The notes: generated from the sequence alone by a model not told the origin. A DNA stretch of 64,000 bases from Candidatus Melainabacteria bacterium (GCA_012965515.1 DTSE01000175.1:16953-80952), one strand, 5' to 3'. Counted from the first letter of the stretch, positions 1-7,928 are shown. Numbers and translations: made by a program.

Positions 1-158
1 AATGTTCTTCCGTCAGGGGGTTTGTCATCGCCGGGTCTGTGTTGAATGTATTTCACATGGGCAAGGGTCCGGGCGACTGCCACTACTTTTGGTGAACGGC
101 CTTTTACACGACTCTTCTTGTCCCTGGCTGAAATATAACCGTGGATGACAACGTTCAC
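1..158 (-). CDS. N-terminus of relaxase-like mobilization protein (partial)
   Basis: An open frame runs off the left edge from a GTG at 158-156. About 52 residues are visible, starting MNVVIHGYISARDKKSR. The GTG overlaps the TAG stop of the upstream RHH gene (TAGTG), so the two are probably translationally coupled. Relaxases usually follow a MobC/RHH accessory gene in this way, and this order is the main reason for the call. The visible part is basic (RDKKSRVKGR) and contains no catalytic Tyr or HUH triad, so the assignment rests on context. It could also be a replication or DNA-processing protein. Confidence 0.5.
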   Translation of the reverse strand, partial: MNVVIHGYISARDKKSRVKGRSPKVVAVARTLAHVKYIQHRPGDDKPPDGRT

Positions 159-601
159 TAGTTGTTCACCACCTTCTTCATTGTTTCAGCAATTTCTCGC
201 TCGTCGTTTTCGACGTGTCGCGCCATACGTTGCTTGGCTTTTGATGCTGCTGATTCGAATGCTTTTCGAGCGTTTTCATCGTCCGGCAGTGACATCCAAC
301 TCAGTTCGTATAGAGTTCCAATTGCGCGACCCTGTCGAGCAAGCATTTTGCAGATACGGTCGACGCCGCTGTTAATGGCTTTGATCAATCCGTCTGTTGC
401 ATATCTGATTGCTTGAGATACCTCAGCTTCTTTTCCTTTTCCTCCTAATTTTTCGTGATTGTCTAGATACCATCGAATTGCTTCTCTTGCTACTTCTGTT
501 GATGCAAGATTTTTTGCCTTGGCTTTTTGAGTCAGTCGCTCTCTGTCCTCAGCCGCTAGTCCGACATAAATTTGGTGATAGATTGTTTTTGTTCTTGGCA
601 T
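158..601 (-). CDS. MobC-like ribbon-helix-helix relaxosome accessory protein
   Basis: 147 residues. The N-terminal half (about 8-50) has the pattern of a ribbon-helix-helix DNA-binding fold: a short strand (IYHQIYVGL), then two helices with the segment LASTEVAREAIRWYLDN. The C-terminal half is helical and charged. Proteins of this layout bind oriT and help load the relaxase in mobilizable plasmids and ICEs. The following gene starts inside its stop codon and appears to be the relaxase, which supports this role. An ordinary CopG-type regulator is the alternative. A conserved mobilization role is inferred, not proven. Confidence 0.6.
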   Translation of the reverse strand: MPRTKTIYHQIYVGLAAEDRERLTQKAKAKNLASTEVAREAIRWYLDNHEKLGGKGKEAEVSQAIRYATDGLIKAINSGVDRICKMLARQGRAIGTLYELSWMSLPDDENARKAFESAASKAKQRMARHVENDEREIAETMKKVVNN

Positions 602-903
602 TTGTTGTACTCATCCTAAAAATGCACGCCTGATGGGCGATTTCGGCTTAGACTATGATTTAAAACCGAGCGCGCGATTGAGACTAAGACTAAAAACCTA
701 GTAGTGAAGCCACTTTCGGGGTTCGACCTAGTCATATGTATCTTGCATTACTGAAGAGTCAAGCCTCTCCGTAATGTCTCGCTGCGCTCGGTTGATTGTT
801 GCGCGTCGGTGCCACCTCCTCGCGGCGACACCGTATGTGGTTATTGTGGGTTTATGATGTTTTGTACTGTTTCTGATGTTGTTGGCGATTGTTCTGGTGC
901 TTT
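602..903. other. Non-coding stretch upstream of mobC; possible oriT region
   Basis: No convincing reading frame on either strand. The stretch directly upstream of the RHH gene is the usual place for an origin of transfer. ACCGAGCG near 666 and its complement CGCTCGGT near 786 form a widely spaced inverted pair, and GC-rich patches occur near 670 and 820. No nic consensus could be recognised, so oriT is only a positional guess. Confidence 0.25.
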
Positions 904-1176
904 CTATCTTTTGTTCTGTCTTCCAGAGCCATTTTTGAGCGTCTCTGCCAGGAGATTTACTCCGGACACGAGAACATTACCCAAGACTCTAAACAGAGTT
1001 ATTAGAAGGGTGCTGAGCAGGCTTATAAGAGCCTTTACCATCTGCCCGACAATGTCGAACACTGGATTCAGAACCATGCTCGGATTACCTCCGGCAATAC
1101 CAACAAGAACCATCAACATGAAGAGAAGTAGGAGAATCTGTTCTATTCCGCCAAGCGGCGATGACATTGAAGTCAC
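904..1176 (-). CDS. Small hydrophobic membrane protein
   Basis: I place the start at a GTG (1176-1174) because a strong AGGAGGTGG lies a few bases upstream. A longer frame to 1290 has only a TTG start and no ribosome-binding site. The product is about 90 residues with two hydrophobic helices (near residues 12-30 and 40-68) and a polar, basic C-terminus ending SGRQNKR. Size and topology fit small conjugation, pilin-like or holin-like membrane proteins, but there is no diagnostic motif. It lies in the mobilization region on the same strand as the mob genes. Function unknown. Confidence 0.5.
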   Translation of the reverse strand: MTSMSSPLGGIEQILLLLFMLMVLVGIAGGNPSMVLNPVFDIVGQMVKALISLLSTLLITLFRVLGNVLVSGVNLLAETLKNGSGRQNKR

Positions 1177-1451
1177 TGTTCCACCTCCTGTCACCGGTGA
1201 GTTTCGAGAGAAGGAAGCATGCGCGCCGTCCAAGTCATCGCGCGAACTCACCAGGTGACTAAATGTTGTTTCTATATTTGAACCAGACAAATTCGAAGAC
1301 TGGGAAACACCGGATATGGTGCGCTGCAGTTTTAAATTTATGCGCGCCTTAGCCAGGTTTGCCCAAGAAGCCAGTCGTTCGAACGTGTCAGAGCCCTGTT
1401 TTCAGGGTGCGTCCCCGGAGGGATTCGTACTGTTCTTGGGTCTTTTGTTTC

Positions 1452-1673
1452 TTATGTCAATGTAGTTTTGTGATTTCTCGTGATGAACGCGTCCAAATCA
1501 CTGAGTTTGTATTTCACGAGCCGTCCGATTTTGATGTATGGGAGATTGTATCTACCCGTGCATTTCCATATTGCGAGGGTCTGCTCTGAAACACCGAGAT
1601 AAACAGCTGCTTCTCTTCGCGTGAGAAGATCGGAGCGCACGAAGGCAGCTCCAAAGGGAGTCTCATTTGTCAT
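1452..1673 (-). CDS. Excisionase/AlpA-like helix-turn-helix protein
   Basis: 73 residues. The central part reads LLTRREAAVYLGVSEQTLAIW followed by LPYIKIGRLVKYKLSDLDAFI, the classic layout of the winged MerR-like HTH of excisionases and AlpA regulators (DNA-binding domain, excisionase family). The helix LTRREAAVYLGVS and the wing IKIGRLVKY are clearly visible. Such proteins direct excision or regulate integrase genes on mobile elements. No integrase is seen in this window. Two GATCAG/CTGATC inverted repeats and a third palindrome lie upstream (1793-2027) and could be its binding sites. Confidence 0.8.
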   Translation of the reverse strand: MTNETPFGAAFVRSDLLTRREAAVYLGVSEQTLAIWKCTGRYNLPYIKIGRLVKYKLSDLDAFITRNHKTTLT

Positions 1674-1792
1674 TGATTTTATTCCTTGTTTGGGTTGTCC
1701 TTGCCAGCAATTTTGTGACGCGCTGGCAGGACGTGGATTGAAAACTTGAAAGTTGATGGCTGCTGAATTGCAGCGAACAAACGAAAGCGGGA

Positions 1793-1809
1793 GATCAGTA
1801 CTTCTGATC
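1793..1809. promoter_or_regulatory. Inverted repeat GATCAG-N5-CTGATC
   Basis: Perfect 6-bp arms with a 5-bp spacer, upstream of the excisionase-like gene. It resembles a second site at 1971-1985. Possible operator or recombination accessory site; no binding protein is proven. Confidence 0.35.
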
Positions 1810-1970
1810 AGGAGTGTTGATTAATCTCTCTTGAGTGATTTTCCTTTTCGGTTTGATCTGGTTTGTCGTGGCTGCCTTCCAGGCGCCGGTTAACTAAACT
1901 CAGAGCTTAAAAGAAGAATGTGAGAAGCTGTGTTTTTGAAGTAACAGCAGGAAAAAGAATCGGGAAAAAA

Positions 1971-1985
1971 GATCAGTTACTGATC
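1971..1985. promoter_or_regulatory. Inverted repeat GATCAGT-T-ACTGATC
   Basis: Perfect 7-bp arms around a single central base, 162 bp from the related repeat at 1793-1809. The pair lies in the non-coding stretch between the excisionase-like gene and the small UGA-containing gene. Confidence 0.35.
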
Positions 1986-1990
1986 ATTTT

Positions 1991-2027
1991 AATGGTAGGT
2001 CGCGCATCAGCGGCAATCGCTACCATT
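1991..2027. repeat. Inverted repeat AATGGTAG...CTACCATT
   Basis: Perfect 8-bp arms separated by 21 bp, directly after the GATCAGT palindrome. The interval 1674-2115 otherwise holds no gene that I can support. It could be a DNA-binding site or a hairpin. Confidence 0.3.
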
Positions 2028-2115
2028 TGTAGTCGACGATACCAGTATATCTTTGTTCCCGGTTCTCGCGTAATGGGAAATCTGACAGCTTGACTACGGG
2101 GTAAACCCTAGGAAT

Positions 2116-2298
2116 CTAATCGTCGTAGCCGGGCTCGTTGGCTTTCACCGTTTTCTCTTCTTGGGCCGGTGCGTTGTTTTTCTGCTCGACCGAGCAGCTT
2201 TTCGACATTCAAGTGGATATGCCAAGCTTCGGCAGGATCCAAAGTTGCATGGCGAAATAGAATCCGACGATTCCCAGAAACCAGAGTATATTTTCCAT
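2116..2298 (-). CDS. Candidate membrane selenoprotein (in-frame UGA) of 60 residues
   Basis: From ATG 2298-2296 a frame encodes 29 residues beginning MENILWFLGIVGFY, a membrane helix, then LPKLGIST. An in-frame TGA follows (2211-2209), and the same frame continues MSKSCSVEQKNN... for 30 residues to TAG at 2118-2116. A purine-rich AGGAGGAG precedes the first ATG; the ATG after the TGA has no ribosome-binding site. A perfect 6-bp hairpin with loop GGUC lies 11 nt after the TGA, as in bacterial SECIS elements. If UGA is Sec, the motif is U-M-S-K-S-C, a redox or metal-binding pair just outside the membrane. Alternatives are two separate microproteins or a gene broken by a nonsense mutation. It is 84 bp downstream of a methyltransferase gene on the same strand. 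Confidence 0.5.
2182..2197 (-). promoter_or_regulatory. SECIS-like hairpin after in-frame UGA
   Basis: In the mRNA sense the sequence is CUGCUC-GGUC-GAGCAG, six perfect pairs closed by GGUC. The stem begins 11 nt, and the loop 17 nt, after the UGA at 2211-2209. The apical G-U and this spacing match what is known of bacterial SECIS elements; the E. coli fdhF loop is also GGUC. A fortuitous hairpin is possible. Confidence 0.45.
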
Positions 2299-2382
2299 AT
2301 GCTGCCGCGCTCCTCCTAACTTATCGATCTTCAATGCTTCAACCGGATTGGTTTTCATTCCGTTATCTCTTTCATCTTCTAC

Positions 2383-3102
2383 CTATTTTATTCTCTTGCC
2401 TATGACAAGGTCATAAAGCGGGGTGTCAAACGGCGCGTCGAGATGGTGCTCTAAGAGATGACGGTTCGCCTTGGCTGCCAAATCGGGCGCCACGGTTTGA
2501 AGAAGATATTGTGATATCCATTGCGCAAGACTTGAGTGTTTTTGCGTCTCGACGAGAAAACCTGATGATTCGAGATGCTGTTTAACATAGTCGCTATCTG
2601 GAAGCTGCCATTCAACGTGTTCCTTAACCAGTGGATTATTGGTCAGCTCTAATATCAGTTCCTGGGCAGCGGCAGATTGGCGACCTGGAAAGTTGATAAA
2701 GCATGATTGCCGTGCAACTTTGCACAGCTGCTCCAAAAATGATTGCCGGTCTTCGGGCGCTACATGCTCAAGAGCATCTACTGAGACAACCGCATCATAT
2801 GGTTCTGTAGTGATACTAAGTCCGGTGCCACCTGTCGTGATCGGATCGAGTACATCAATGTCATATTGAGGCAAGAACAGAGCAAGCGCACCGTCAAAGC
2901 CACCCACATCAAGGATTGAATCGGATGATTTTACGATTCGCTTTATTGCCTCGGCCGTCCGATGAAGACGAAGGAACCGATCCCATGTCAAATCGAAGCG
3001 CTTGTCGGCGTCAAGTACTACGGCGCGGCAAATCCCGGAAGTTGTGGTCGGTTTCAGGTCCACACCTTGATTCAATGCAAGTTTGATGTCTTTGTTACTC
3101 AT
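2383..3102 (-). CDS. Class I SAM-dependent methyltransferase
   Basis: 239 residues. Motif I is seen as ILDVGGFDGALALF (about 63-76). An acidic post-I region follows (IDVLDPI), and motif IV-like YDAVVSVDALEHV (near 103-115) is typical of class I Rossmann-fold methyltransferases. The substrate is not evident. It diverges from an ArsR-rhodanese regulator, with an inverted-repeat operator in between, and is followed by the UGA-containing membrane microprotein. This suggests a role in metalloid or chalcogen stress, which is inference. No Cys triad of an arsenite methyltransferase is visible. Confidence 0.75.
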   Translation of the reverse strand: MSNKDIKLALNQGVDLKPTTTSGICRAVVLDADKRFDLTWDRFLRLHRTAEAIKRIVKSSDSILDVGGFDGALALFLPQYDIDVLDPITTGGTGLSITTEPYDAVVSVDALEHVAPEDRQSFLEQLCKVARQSCFINFPGRQSAAAQELILELTNNPLVKEHVEWQLPDSDYVKQHLESSGFLVETQKHSSLAQWISQYLLQTVAPDLAAKANRHLLEHHLDAPFDTPLYDLVIGKRIK

Positions 3103-3160
3103 GGAGAAAACTATCGGGGCTGTCTATTCAGGACAGTTAAATCCCGAATTATGCTGAAAC

Positions 3161-3180
3161 ATTCTAACGAATGTTAGAAT
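3161..3180. promoter_or_regulatory. Perfect inverted repeat, probable ArsR-type operator
   Basis: ATTCTAAC-GAAT-GTTAGAAT: 8-bp perfect arms with a 4-bp spacer, centred between the divergent methyltransferase and ArsR-rhodanese genes. Such A/T-rich dyads are typical ArsR/SmtB targets, so the regulator probably controls both directions. Confidence 0.6.
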
Positions 3181-3255
3181 ATCATCGTTTCACGTGCAAT
3201 GATCATGTAAATTTGTTATTTCGCAGTTGGTTGGCGCAAAGCGTTGAGGCACCTA

Positions 3256-3906
3256 ATGGTCACGAACAGAGAAGTCAAGAATGGGCTGTACGAGCAAGTT
3301 TCTCGGATCGCGAAAGCTTCGGCTAGTCCGAAGAGGCTTGAGCTTCTCGGCTTGCTTTGCCAGGCTCCGAAAACAGTCGAGATGCTGAGCAGGGAGGCAA
3401 GCATTAGCCTCAAGTTGGCGAGTTCGCATTTACAGGACTTGAAAGCAGCACGGTTAGTCGAGAGTGAGCGTAACGGAAAGAACATGATTTACAAGCTTGC
3501 CAGTTCGTCGGTGGCAAACTTCCTTGTCACACTGCGGGAGTTGGCGGAGGAGCGCTTGACTGAACTGCAAGATGCCGTGCGCCAGTTAGGTGAATCGGCA
3601 CATGAATGGACTGGTACTACCAGAGACGAGCTTTTGCAGCAAGCTAGCAACGGCGATGTAGTTGTCATCGATGTGCGGCCGGCGAGCGAATTTGAATCGG
3701 CACACATTCCATATGCTCGGTCGATGCCTTTGTCAGAACTTAAAGCCAGGCTCAAAGAGTTGCCGAAGGGAAAGAAAATCGTGGCTTACTGTCGTGGTCC
3801 GTTTTGCCTCATGTCTGACGACGCAGTTCGTTTGCTTCGCAAATCAGGATACGATGCAGTTTTGCTGCGTGATGGAATTGTTGAATGGAATCGATGGGCA
3901 GGTTGA
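3256..3906 (+). CDS. ArsR-family regulator fused to rhodanese domain
   Basis: I take ATG 3256 as the start because GAGG lies 6 bp upstream; the frame could extend to a TTG at 3244. About 216 residues. The N-terminal ~95 residues form an ArsR winged helix (LASSHLQDLKAARLVESERNG is the recognition helix and wing). The C-terminal ~110 residues form a rhodanese domain: DVRPASEFESAHIPYA and a six-residue active loop CRGPFC. No classical ArsR metal-binding CxC motif is seen in the recognition helix, so sensing may use the rhodanese Cys, for example as a persulfide. This fusion is a known architecture. It diverges from the methyltransferase gene. Confidence 0.85.
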   Translation: MVTNREVKNGLYEQVSRIAKASASPKRLELLGLLCQAPKTVEMLSREASISLKLASSHLQDLKAARLVESERNGKNMIYKLASSSVANFLVTLRELAEERLTELQDAVRQLGESAHEWTGTTRDELLQQASNGDVVVIDVRPASEFESAHIPYARSMPLSELKARLKELPKGKKIVAYCRGPFCLMSDDAVRLLRKSGYDAVLLRDGIVEWNRWAG

Positions 3907-3988
3907 TCGTTTGCTCTGTACACAGATGCACTGTATTGAAAAGGCAAGATGAGTCAGATCTTCACCTTGCCCTCTCGAACATACTCTT

Positions 3989-4456
3989 TTACGACCACAT
4001 ATAGCCGTGAGTTTCTCTCAAGCTGCACAGTCCGTTAGAGCTGACAATGATGTGATCGATTACTTTTACTCCGAGCAAGTCACCAGCTTTTATCAGCGTT
4101 TCCGTAGTTTCCAAATCCTCTCTGCTCGGGGTTAGCGATCCGCCTGGATGATTGTGAGCTACAATGATTGCATAAGAATTTGCGATCAATGCACCCTTAA
4201 ACACCTCGCGTGGATGCACTAAAGAAGCCGAAAGACAGCCGTGAGAAATGATTTGAAAATTGCAGATTTCATTTCGGGCCGTCAGGTGATAGGCGATGAA
4301 ATATTCTTCCGAGTAGTGACGAAGAGGTTCAACGAATTTTTCTAGATCGCTTGGAGTATTGATTGGCAGCGGATTTGTACCAGGCTCCTTTATCAATGCC
4401 AAACGCATTTCAGGCACGATGTACTTGAGATGTTTTTTTAGTGTTCTGGTATTCAT
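3989..4456 (-). CDS. RadC-like JAB/MPN domain protein
   Basis: 155 residues, shorter than chromosomal RadC because the N-terminal helix-hairpin-helix part is absent. The JAMM metal motif is intact: AHNHPGGSLTPSREDLE gives HxH, then S and D at the usual spacing. The C-terminus LLGVKVIDHIIVS is typical of the family. GGAGAAAG precedes the ATG. Short RadC proteins are common on plasmids, ICEs and phages; their activity is not well established despite the DNA-repair name. This fits the mobile character of the region. Confidence 0.85.
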   Translation of the reverse strand: MNTRTLKKHLKYIVPEMRLALIKEPGTNPLPINTPSDLEKFVEPLRHYSEEYFIAYHLTARNEICNFQIISHGCLSASLVHPREVFKGALIANSYAIIVAHNHPGGSLTPSREDLETTETLIKAGDLLGVKVIDHIIVSSNGLCSLRETHGYMWS

Positions 4457-4884
4457 TCTACTTTCTCCAATTTAACTGCGGCTTTCGCCTCGCGAAATCG
4501 GAGTACGGGGGCGGCTCTGCGGGTCAAGCGACAACGATCTACAGGTTCAACCAGATAACAGGATCGCTTGATGCGCGGTGGCGCTGCCCCCGTACAATAG
4601 AGGAAATAGAAAAACCTAGTTTAAGTGCGGTTTGGGAGGAGCCTGATTAACGACATTTATCACAGCGATCCAGCAGTTTAACTTGACGTTATTCAAGCCT
4701 GATCACGGTGCTTGTCTTTTAATATTGCTCGCGACTTAAAGACTACTTCGGGGCAAACACTTGACGTTTCAAGTCATACAGTGGCGTCAAATCTCCCGCC
4801 GATTTCCGAACTCTGGACTCTACCTCTTTGCCAATTGTTGTTACTCATGAGGCATCGATGTATGCTTTTGCGTCCGCACCGTAA
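4457..4884. other. Non-coding stretch
   Basis: No frame with a credible start or composition on either strand. Upstream sequences of the RadC-like gene lie on the left. On the right it ends at the TPR gene stop. No clear terminator or repeat was recognised. Confidence 0.3.
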
Positions 4885-5475
4885 TTACTGTGAAGCTTTT
4901 TCTTGCTTCAAGAGTTTGGCTATCTCTTCTCGATCACTTGCGGCCTTTTGAGTTTCACCAAGCATGTCGAACGCTTTGGCTCGATAATAGTATGCTCTTA
5001 AATGTTTCGGATGGAGACGCAGTGACTCGTTTGAATCGGCGATTGCTTCCTTGTATCTCTTCATCTTCAGATTTTGTTCTGCTCGATAGTGATACGGCTC
5101 ATCGTCATTTGGAGTGAGCTTTATTACTATCGTGAAATCTTCAATGGCCTTCTCACCCTTGCCGAGATAATCCCAACAGTAAGCGCGAGTTTGATACGCA
5201 GCAACGTTACGCTTGTCCATAGAGATCACGCGTGTGTAATCAGAACATGCTCGGATATAGTCACCCAGCGTGAAGTAGGCCAAGGCACGACTTTGGTAAG
5301 CGTCTTTGTTGTTGGGATGCAGGCGAAGCTCAGCGTTCAATATTTTGAGTGCTTCAGAAGGACGATCCTGTTGTATGAGGTTCGCTGCTTCGTAGGCTGG
5401 ATTGCCACTGCCATAAGCCGCAGGCGGGACGGTTGTCATCAAGATCAATAGGGAGTTTAGCATCCATCGTTTCAT
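4885..5475 (-). CDS. Exported TPR-repeat protein
   Basis: I start at ATG 5475, which follows a GGAG and opens a signal peptide (MKRWMLNSLLILMTTVPPAAYG); the frame reaches further upstream without support. About 196 residues. After the signal come four to five tetratricopeptide repeats with the pattern A...RA.....G....A..D....I, for example YQSRALAYFTLGDYIRACSDY and YHYRAEQNLKMKRYKEAIADS. TPRs mediate protein-protein contacts, here probably in the periplasm. It is 60 bp downstream of the His-tailed EamA transporter on the same strand and may be cotranscribed. No enzymatic domain. Confidence 0.75.
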   Translation of the reverse strand: MKRWMLNSLLILMTTVPPAAYGSGNPAYEAANLIQQDRPSEALKILNAELRLHPNNKDAYQSRALAYFTLGDYIRACSDYTRVISMDKRNVAAYQTRAYCWDYLGKGEKAIEDFTIVIKLTPNDDEPYHYRAEQNLKMKRYKEAIADSNESLRLHPKHLRAYYYRAKAFDMLGETQKAASDREEIAKLLKQEKASQ

Positions 5476-5534
5476 GTTGAGTTCTCCATCAAGTTGTACT
5501 TTCCGCCATAGCCACAAACACATTTGCGAAGCCA

Positions 5535-6605
5535 CTAGTGATGGTCGTGGTGTGAATCCGGGAAGTGGGGATGCGTGTGCCGAAGCTTTTGGTGTTTGTG
5601 TTTATGTATATGCGGTTCACCTGGGGGGTCATCAGAACAATGATCGTGTTGATGATGCTCATCATGAACGTGTTCATGCTCATGCTCAATCTCGTCATGC
5701 TCGTGTTCATGTGAATGTTCTTCTGTCAAATGCAACCACAGGCCAATTCCCATCAACACTGCTGCCACGACCAATGGTAACGAAACCGTTTCTCGTAGAA
5801 AAATGATAGCAACTATTGCGCCGACAAACGGAGCTAGTCCGAAATATGCTCCAGTTCTTGCTGTTCCGATGTGCCTGAGCGCTAAAACGAACAAAACGAG
5901 GCTGACACCATAGCCCAAAAAACCAATAGACATCGACTCAGCGATGACGAGAAACGATGGAATTTTTGCACCAAGAAATAAAGCAAGAGCACAATTTGTC
6001 ACTCCTGAGACTAATCCTTTGATACAAGCTATTTGCGCTGGATTAGAATTCGAGATTTTTCGCGTCAAATTGTTATCCACTGCCCAGCCGATACAAGCAG
6101 TCGTAATCAGTAGAACACCGTTAGATAGTGCAAAGCCGGAAGTAAAATCTACCGAAAGAAGGACGCCGCCCAGCACTATTACGAACATCCCGAGAAGTAT
6201 TCTCTTGTCGAAATTCTCTTTAAAAACGAACCAAGCAATCAGAGCCGTGAAAACGCTCTCGCAGTTTAGAAATAGGGATGCTGCCGAAGCTTGAGCTGTA
6301 GCCAGACCAAGCATTAAAAGCACTGGTGCCACTATTCCACCAGCAAAAACTGCTCCAGCAAGCCACGGGAAGTCAGCTCGTTTTAAGGATGGACCACTCT
6401 CAGCAAGTTTGGCTTTCCCTCCAAGCAAAAGACACAGAGCGAGCCCGACGCCGGAACCCAGATAAAACAAGCCGGCGAGCAATATCGGCATCGTGTCTTG
6501 CAAGAGCGCTTTTGCCATTGGAGTAGTAATGCCGAACAAGAAGGAGGCAAGTAGTGCGTAGAATACGCCTCTCATGGGCATTTTGTTGTCGAAATTGGAA
6601 TCCAT
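5535..6605 (-). CDS. EamA/DMT-family transporter with His-rich C-terminal tail
   Basis: I choose ATG 6605; upstream codons reach only a TTG. About 356 residues. Roughly ten membrane helices form the two EamA repeats (for example GVFYALLASFLFGITTPMAKAL and, in the second half, GFLGYGVSLVLFVLALRHIG). The last ~62 residues are cytoplasm-like and extremely His-rich (HSHEHEHDEIEHEHEH ... HTHPHFPDSHHDHH), a probable metal-binding module. A very similar tail occurs on the methyltransferase-like protein at 7929-8867. DMT transporters export small metabolites; the tail suggests metal sensing or metal-complex export. Substrate unknown. Confidence 0.8.
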   Translation of the reverse strand: MDSNFDNKMPMRGVFYALLASFLFGITTPMAKALLQDTMPILLAGLFYLGSGVGLALCLLLGGKAKLAESGPSLKRADFPWLAGAVFAGGIVAPVLLMLGLATAQASAASLFLNCESVFTALIAWFVFKENFDKRILLGMFVIVLGGVLLSVDFTSGFALSNGVLLITTACIGWAVDNNLTRKISNSNPAQIACIKGLVSGVTNCALALFLGAKIPSFLVIAESMSIGFLGYGVSLVLFVLALRHIGTARTGAYFGLAPFVGAIVAIIFLRETVSLPLVVAAVLMGIGLWLHLTEEHSHEHEHDEIEHEHEHVHDEHHQHDHCSDDPPGEPHIHKHKHQKLRHTHPHFPDSHHDHH

Positions 6606-6792
6606 TTTCTTATAACCAGTCGATGTCTGGAGCCCCAAAGCATAAGGCAAATCTAGATTCGTTGTTGAATATCTAATGGTAATATTACTCTCTGGTCAAT
6701 GTGGAGCTGCGACTGCCTTGGGGTTCGAGCGCAGGATGCGATTCTTTGAGTCTTGACTCTTGACAATGCGGACTAGGAAAGAGATTTTCAAA

Positions 6793-7080
6793 ATGCCAGA
6801 TCGGTCCTACAACCCAAGAGAGAAGTGGCGTCCATTTCGGTGGATTCCTATTCTATTTGTGGTTTCATTGCTAGTCTCCGTGTCTGTTTGCTATTTTGTC
6901 GATGAACGATCCCATGCTGGTCCGCGTCCAGATTCTCCTTTGTCTCAAGGTCCAGAAATGGCGACCCGACTGAAGCAGAGTATTCCGAAAGGTCTTGTTG
7001 TGTCCCTTGTGCTCACAGGGATAGCTTGTTCGCTTTTTGTAGCAATCAAGCGATTGAAGAAAACATCGAACACCGACTAA
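6793..7080 (+). CDS. Small two-helix membrane protein
   Basis: ATG 6793 is preceded by AGGAAAGAG at 9 bp, better than the upstream ATG at 6766. About 95 residues with two hydrophobic helices (WIPILFVVSLLVSVSVCYFV and LVVSLVLTGIACSLFVAIK) separated by a polar loop, and a basic tail RLKKTSNTD. No recognised family. It is a lone plus-strand gene between two minus-strand genes. Confidence 0.5.
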   Translation: MPDRSYNPREKWRPFRWIPILFVVSLLVSVSVCYFVDERSHAGPRPDSPLSQGPEMATRLKQSIPKGLVVSLVLTGIACSLFVAIKRLKKTSNTD

Positions 7081-7098
7081 AGAGAAGCCGGTCACCAT

Positions 7099-7905
7099 TC
7101 ATTTTGACCATACGATCGGGAAAAGCGGATGCACCATTGGTGCACCGACCGGCAGGTCGTTGTCTAGTCCGTCAAAGGGAGGAGACGTACGCCAGTTGCG
7201 CGGTGTAAAAGTTATATCATCGCCAATGAAGCGAAGTGAAAAAACTCTTCTGCGTTGACCTGGGTCTGGACCTCGAGCTGCATGAAGTGTGAGCATGTGA
7301 AAACACACTATGTCGCCTGGTTCCACAGGCCAACCAATAATATGAAATCGGTTCCGGTCAGCTTCAATGTCTGGCAACTCAGCTAGAGTCCCCTCGGGAA
7401 ACCACTTTGCCTGATTATCACGAAACGAACGAGGCATCAGCCACGGTCCCTTATGCGATCCGGCAACAAACTCTAATGTGGCATCGCGCGAAATTGGATC
7501 GAGCGGAATCCAAATGCTGCAATTCTGCTTGCCATCAATGTTGTAGTAAGGTTGATCCTGGTGCCATGGTGTTGCTTGACGTGTATTCGTCTCTTTTACC
7601 AACAAGTGATCGTGGTACAGGCGGGCGACCCCACTCTTCATTAGTAACCCTGCAATCATGCCAATCTCGGGTTGAAAAATGAACTTCCTGTAAAAAGTAT
7701 TTTGCTGCCATGTACAGAAGTCTTCAATGAAACAACCCGGATCGTCCGCTTCGCTAACGACCTTGGCGAGCGGGCTGAGGTGACTCAGATTGTATTCAAC
7801 TCCGTTGCGCAATTCTTCGATCTGCTCAGGTGTTAATACACTTTTCAGACAGATTGCGCCATCTCGGTCAAACTGATCAATTTGTTGCTGAACTAAAACT
7901 GTCAT
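7099..7905 (-). CDS. Phytanoyl-CoA dioxygenase (PhyH) family oxygenase
   Basis: 268 residues, the usual length for the family. The Fe(II) ligands are visible: H115 and D117 in TPWHQDQPYY and a distal H208 in MLTLHAARG, followed by an Arg-rich strand (RRRVFSLRF) that would hold 2-oxoglutarate. These enzymes hydroxylate small molecules using 2-oxoglutarate and O2. It is 23 bp downstream of the His-tailed methyltransferase-like gene, so the two are probably one operon. They may act on the same metabolite, and the nearby EamA transporter could export it. The substrate cannot be told from sequence. Confidence 0.85.
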   Translation of the reverse strand: MTVLVQQQIDQFDRDGAICLKSVLTPEQIEELRNGVEYNLSHLSPLAKVVSEADDPGCFIEDFCTWQQNTFYRKFIFQPEIGMIAGLLMKSGVARLYHDHLLVKETNTRQATPWHQDQPYYNIDGKQNCSIWIPLDPISRDATLEFVAGSHKGPWLMPRSFRDNQAKWFPEGTLAELPDIEADRNRFHIIGWPVEPGDIVCFHMLTLHAARGPDPGQRRRVFSLRFIGDDITFTPRNWRTSPPFDGLDNDLPVGAPMVHPLFPIVWSK

Positions 7906-7928
7906 GGTAAGAACCCTCAGGGAGTCAA

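Noticed and set aside
2169..2405. 78-codon plus-strand frame
   Set aside because: Antisense to the UGA-containing gene; explained as a shadow.
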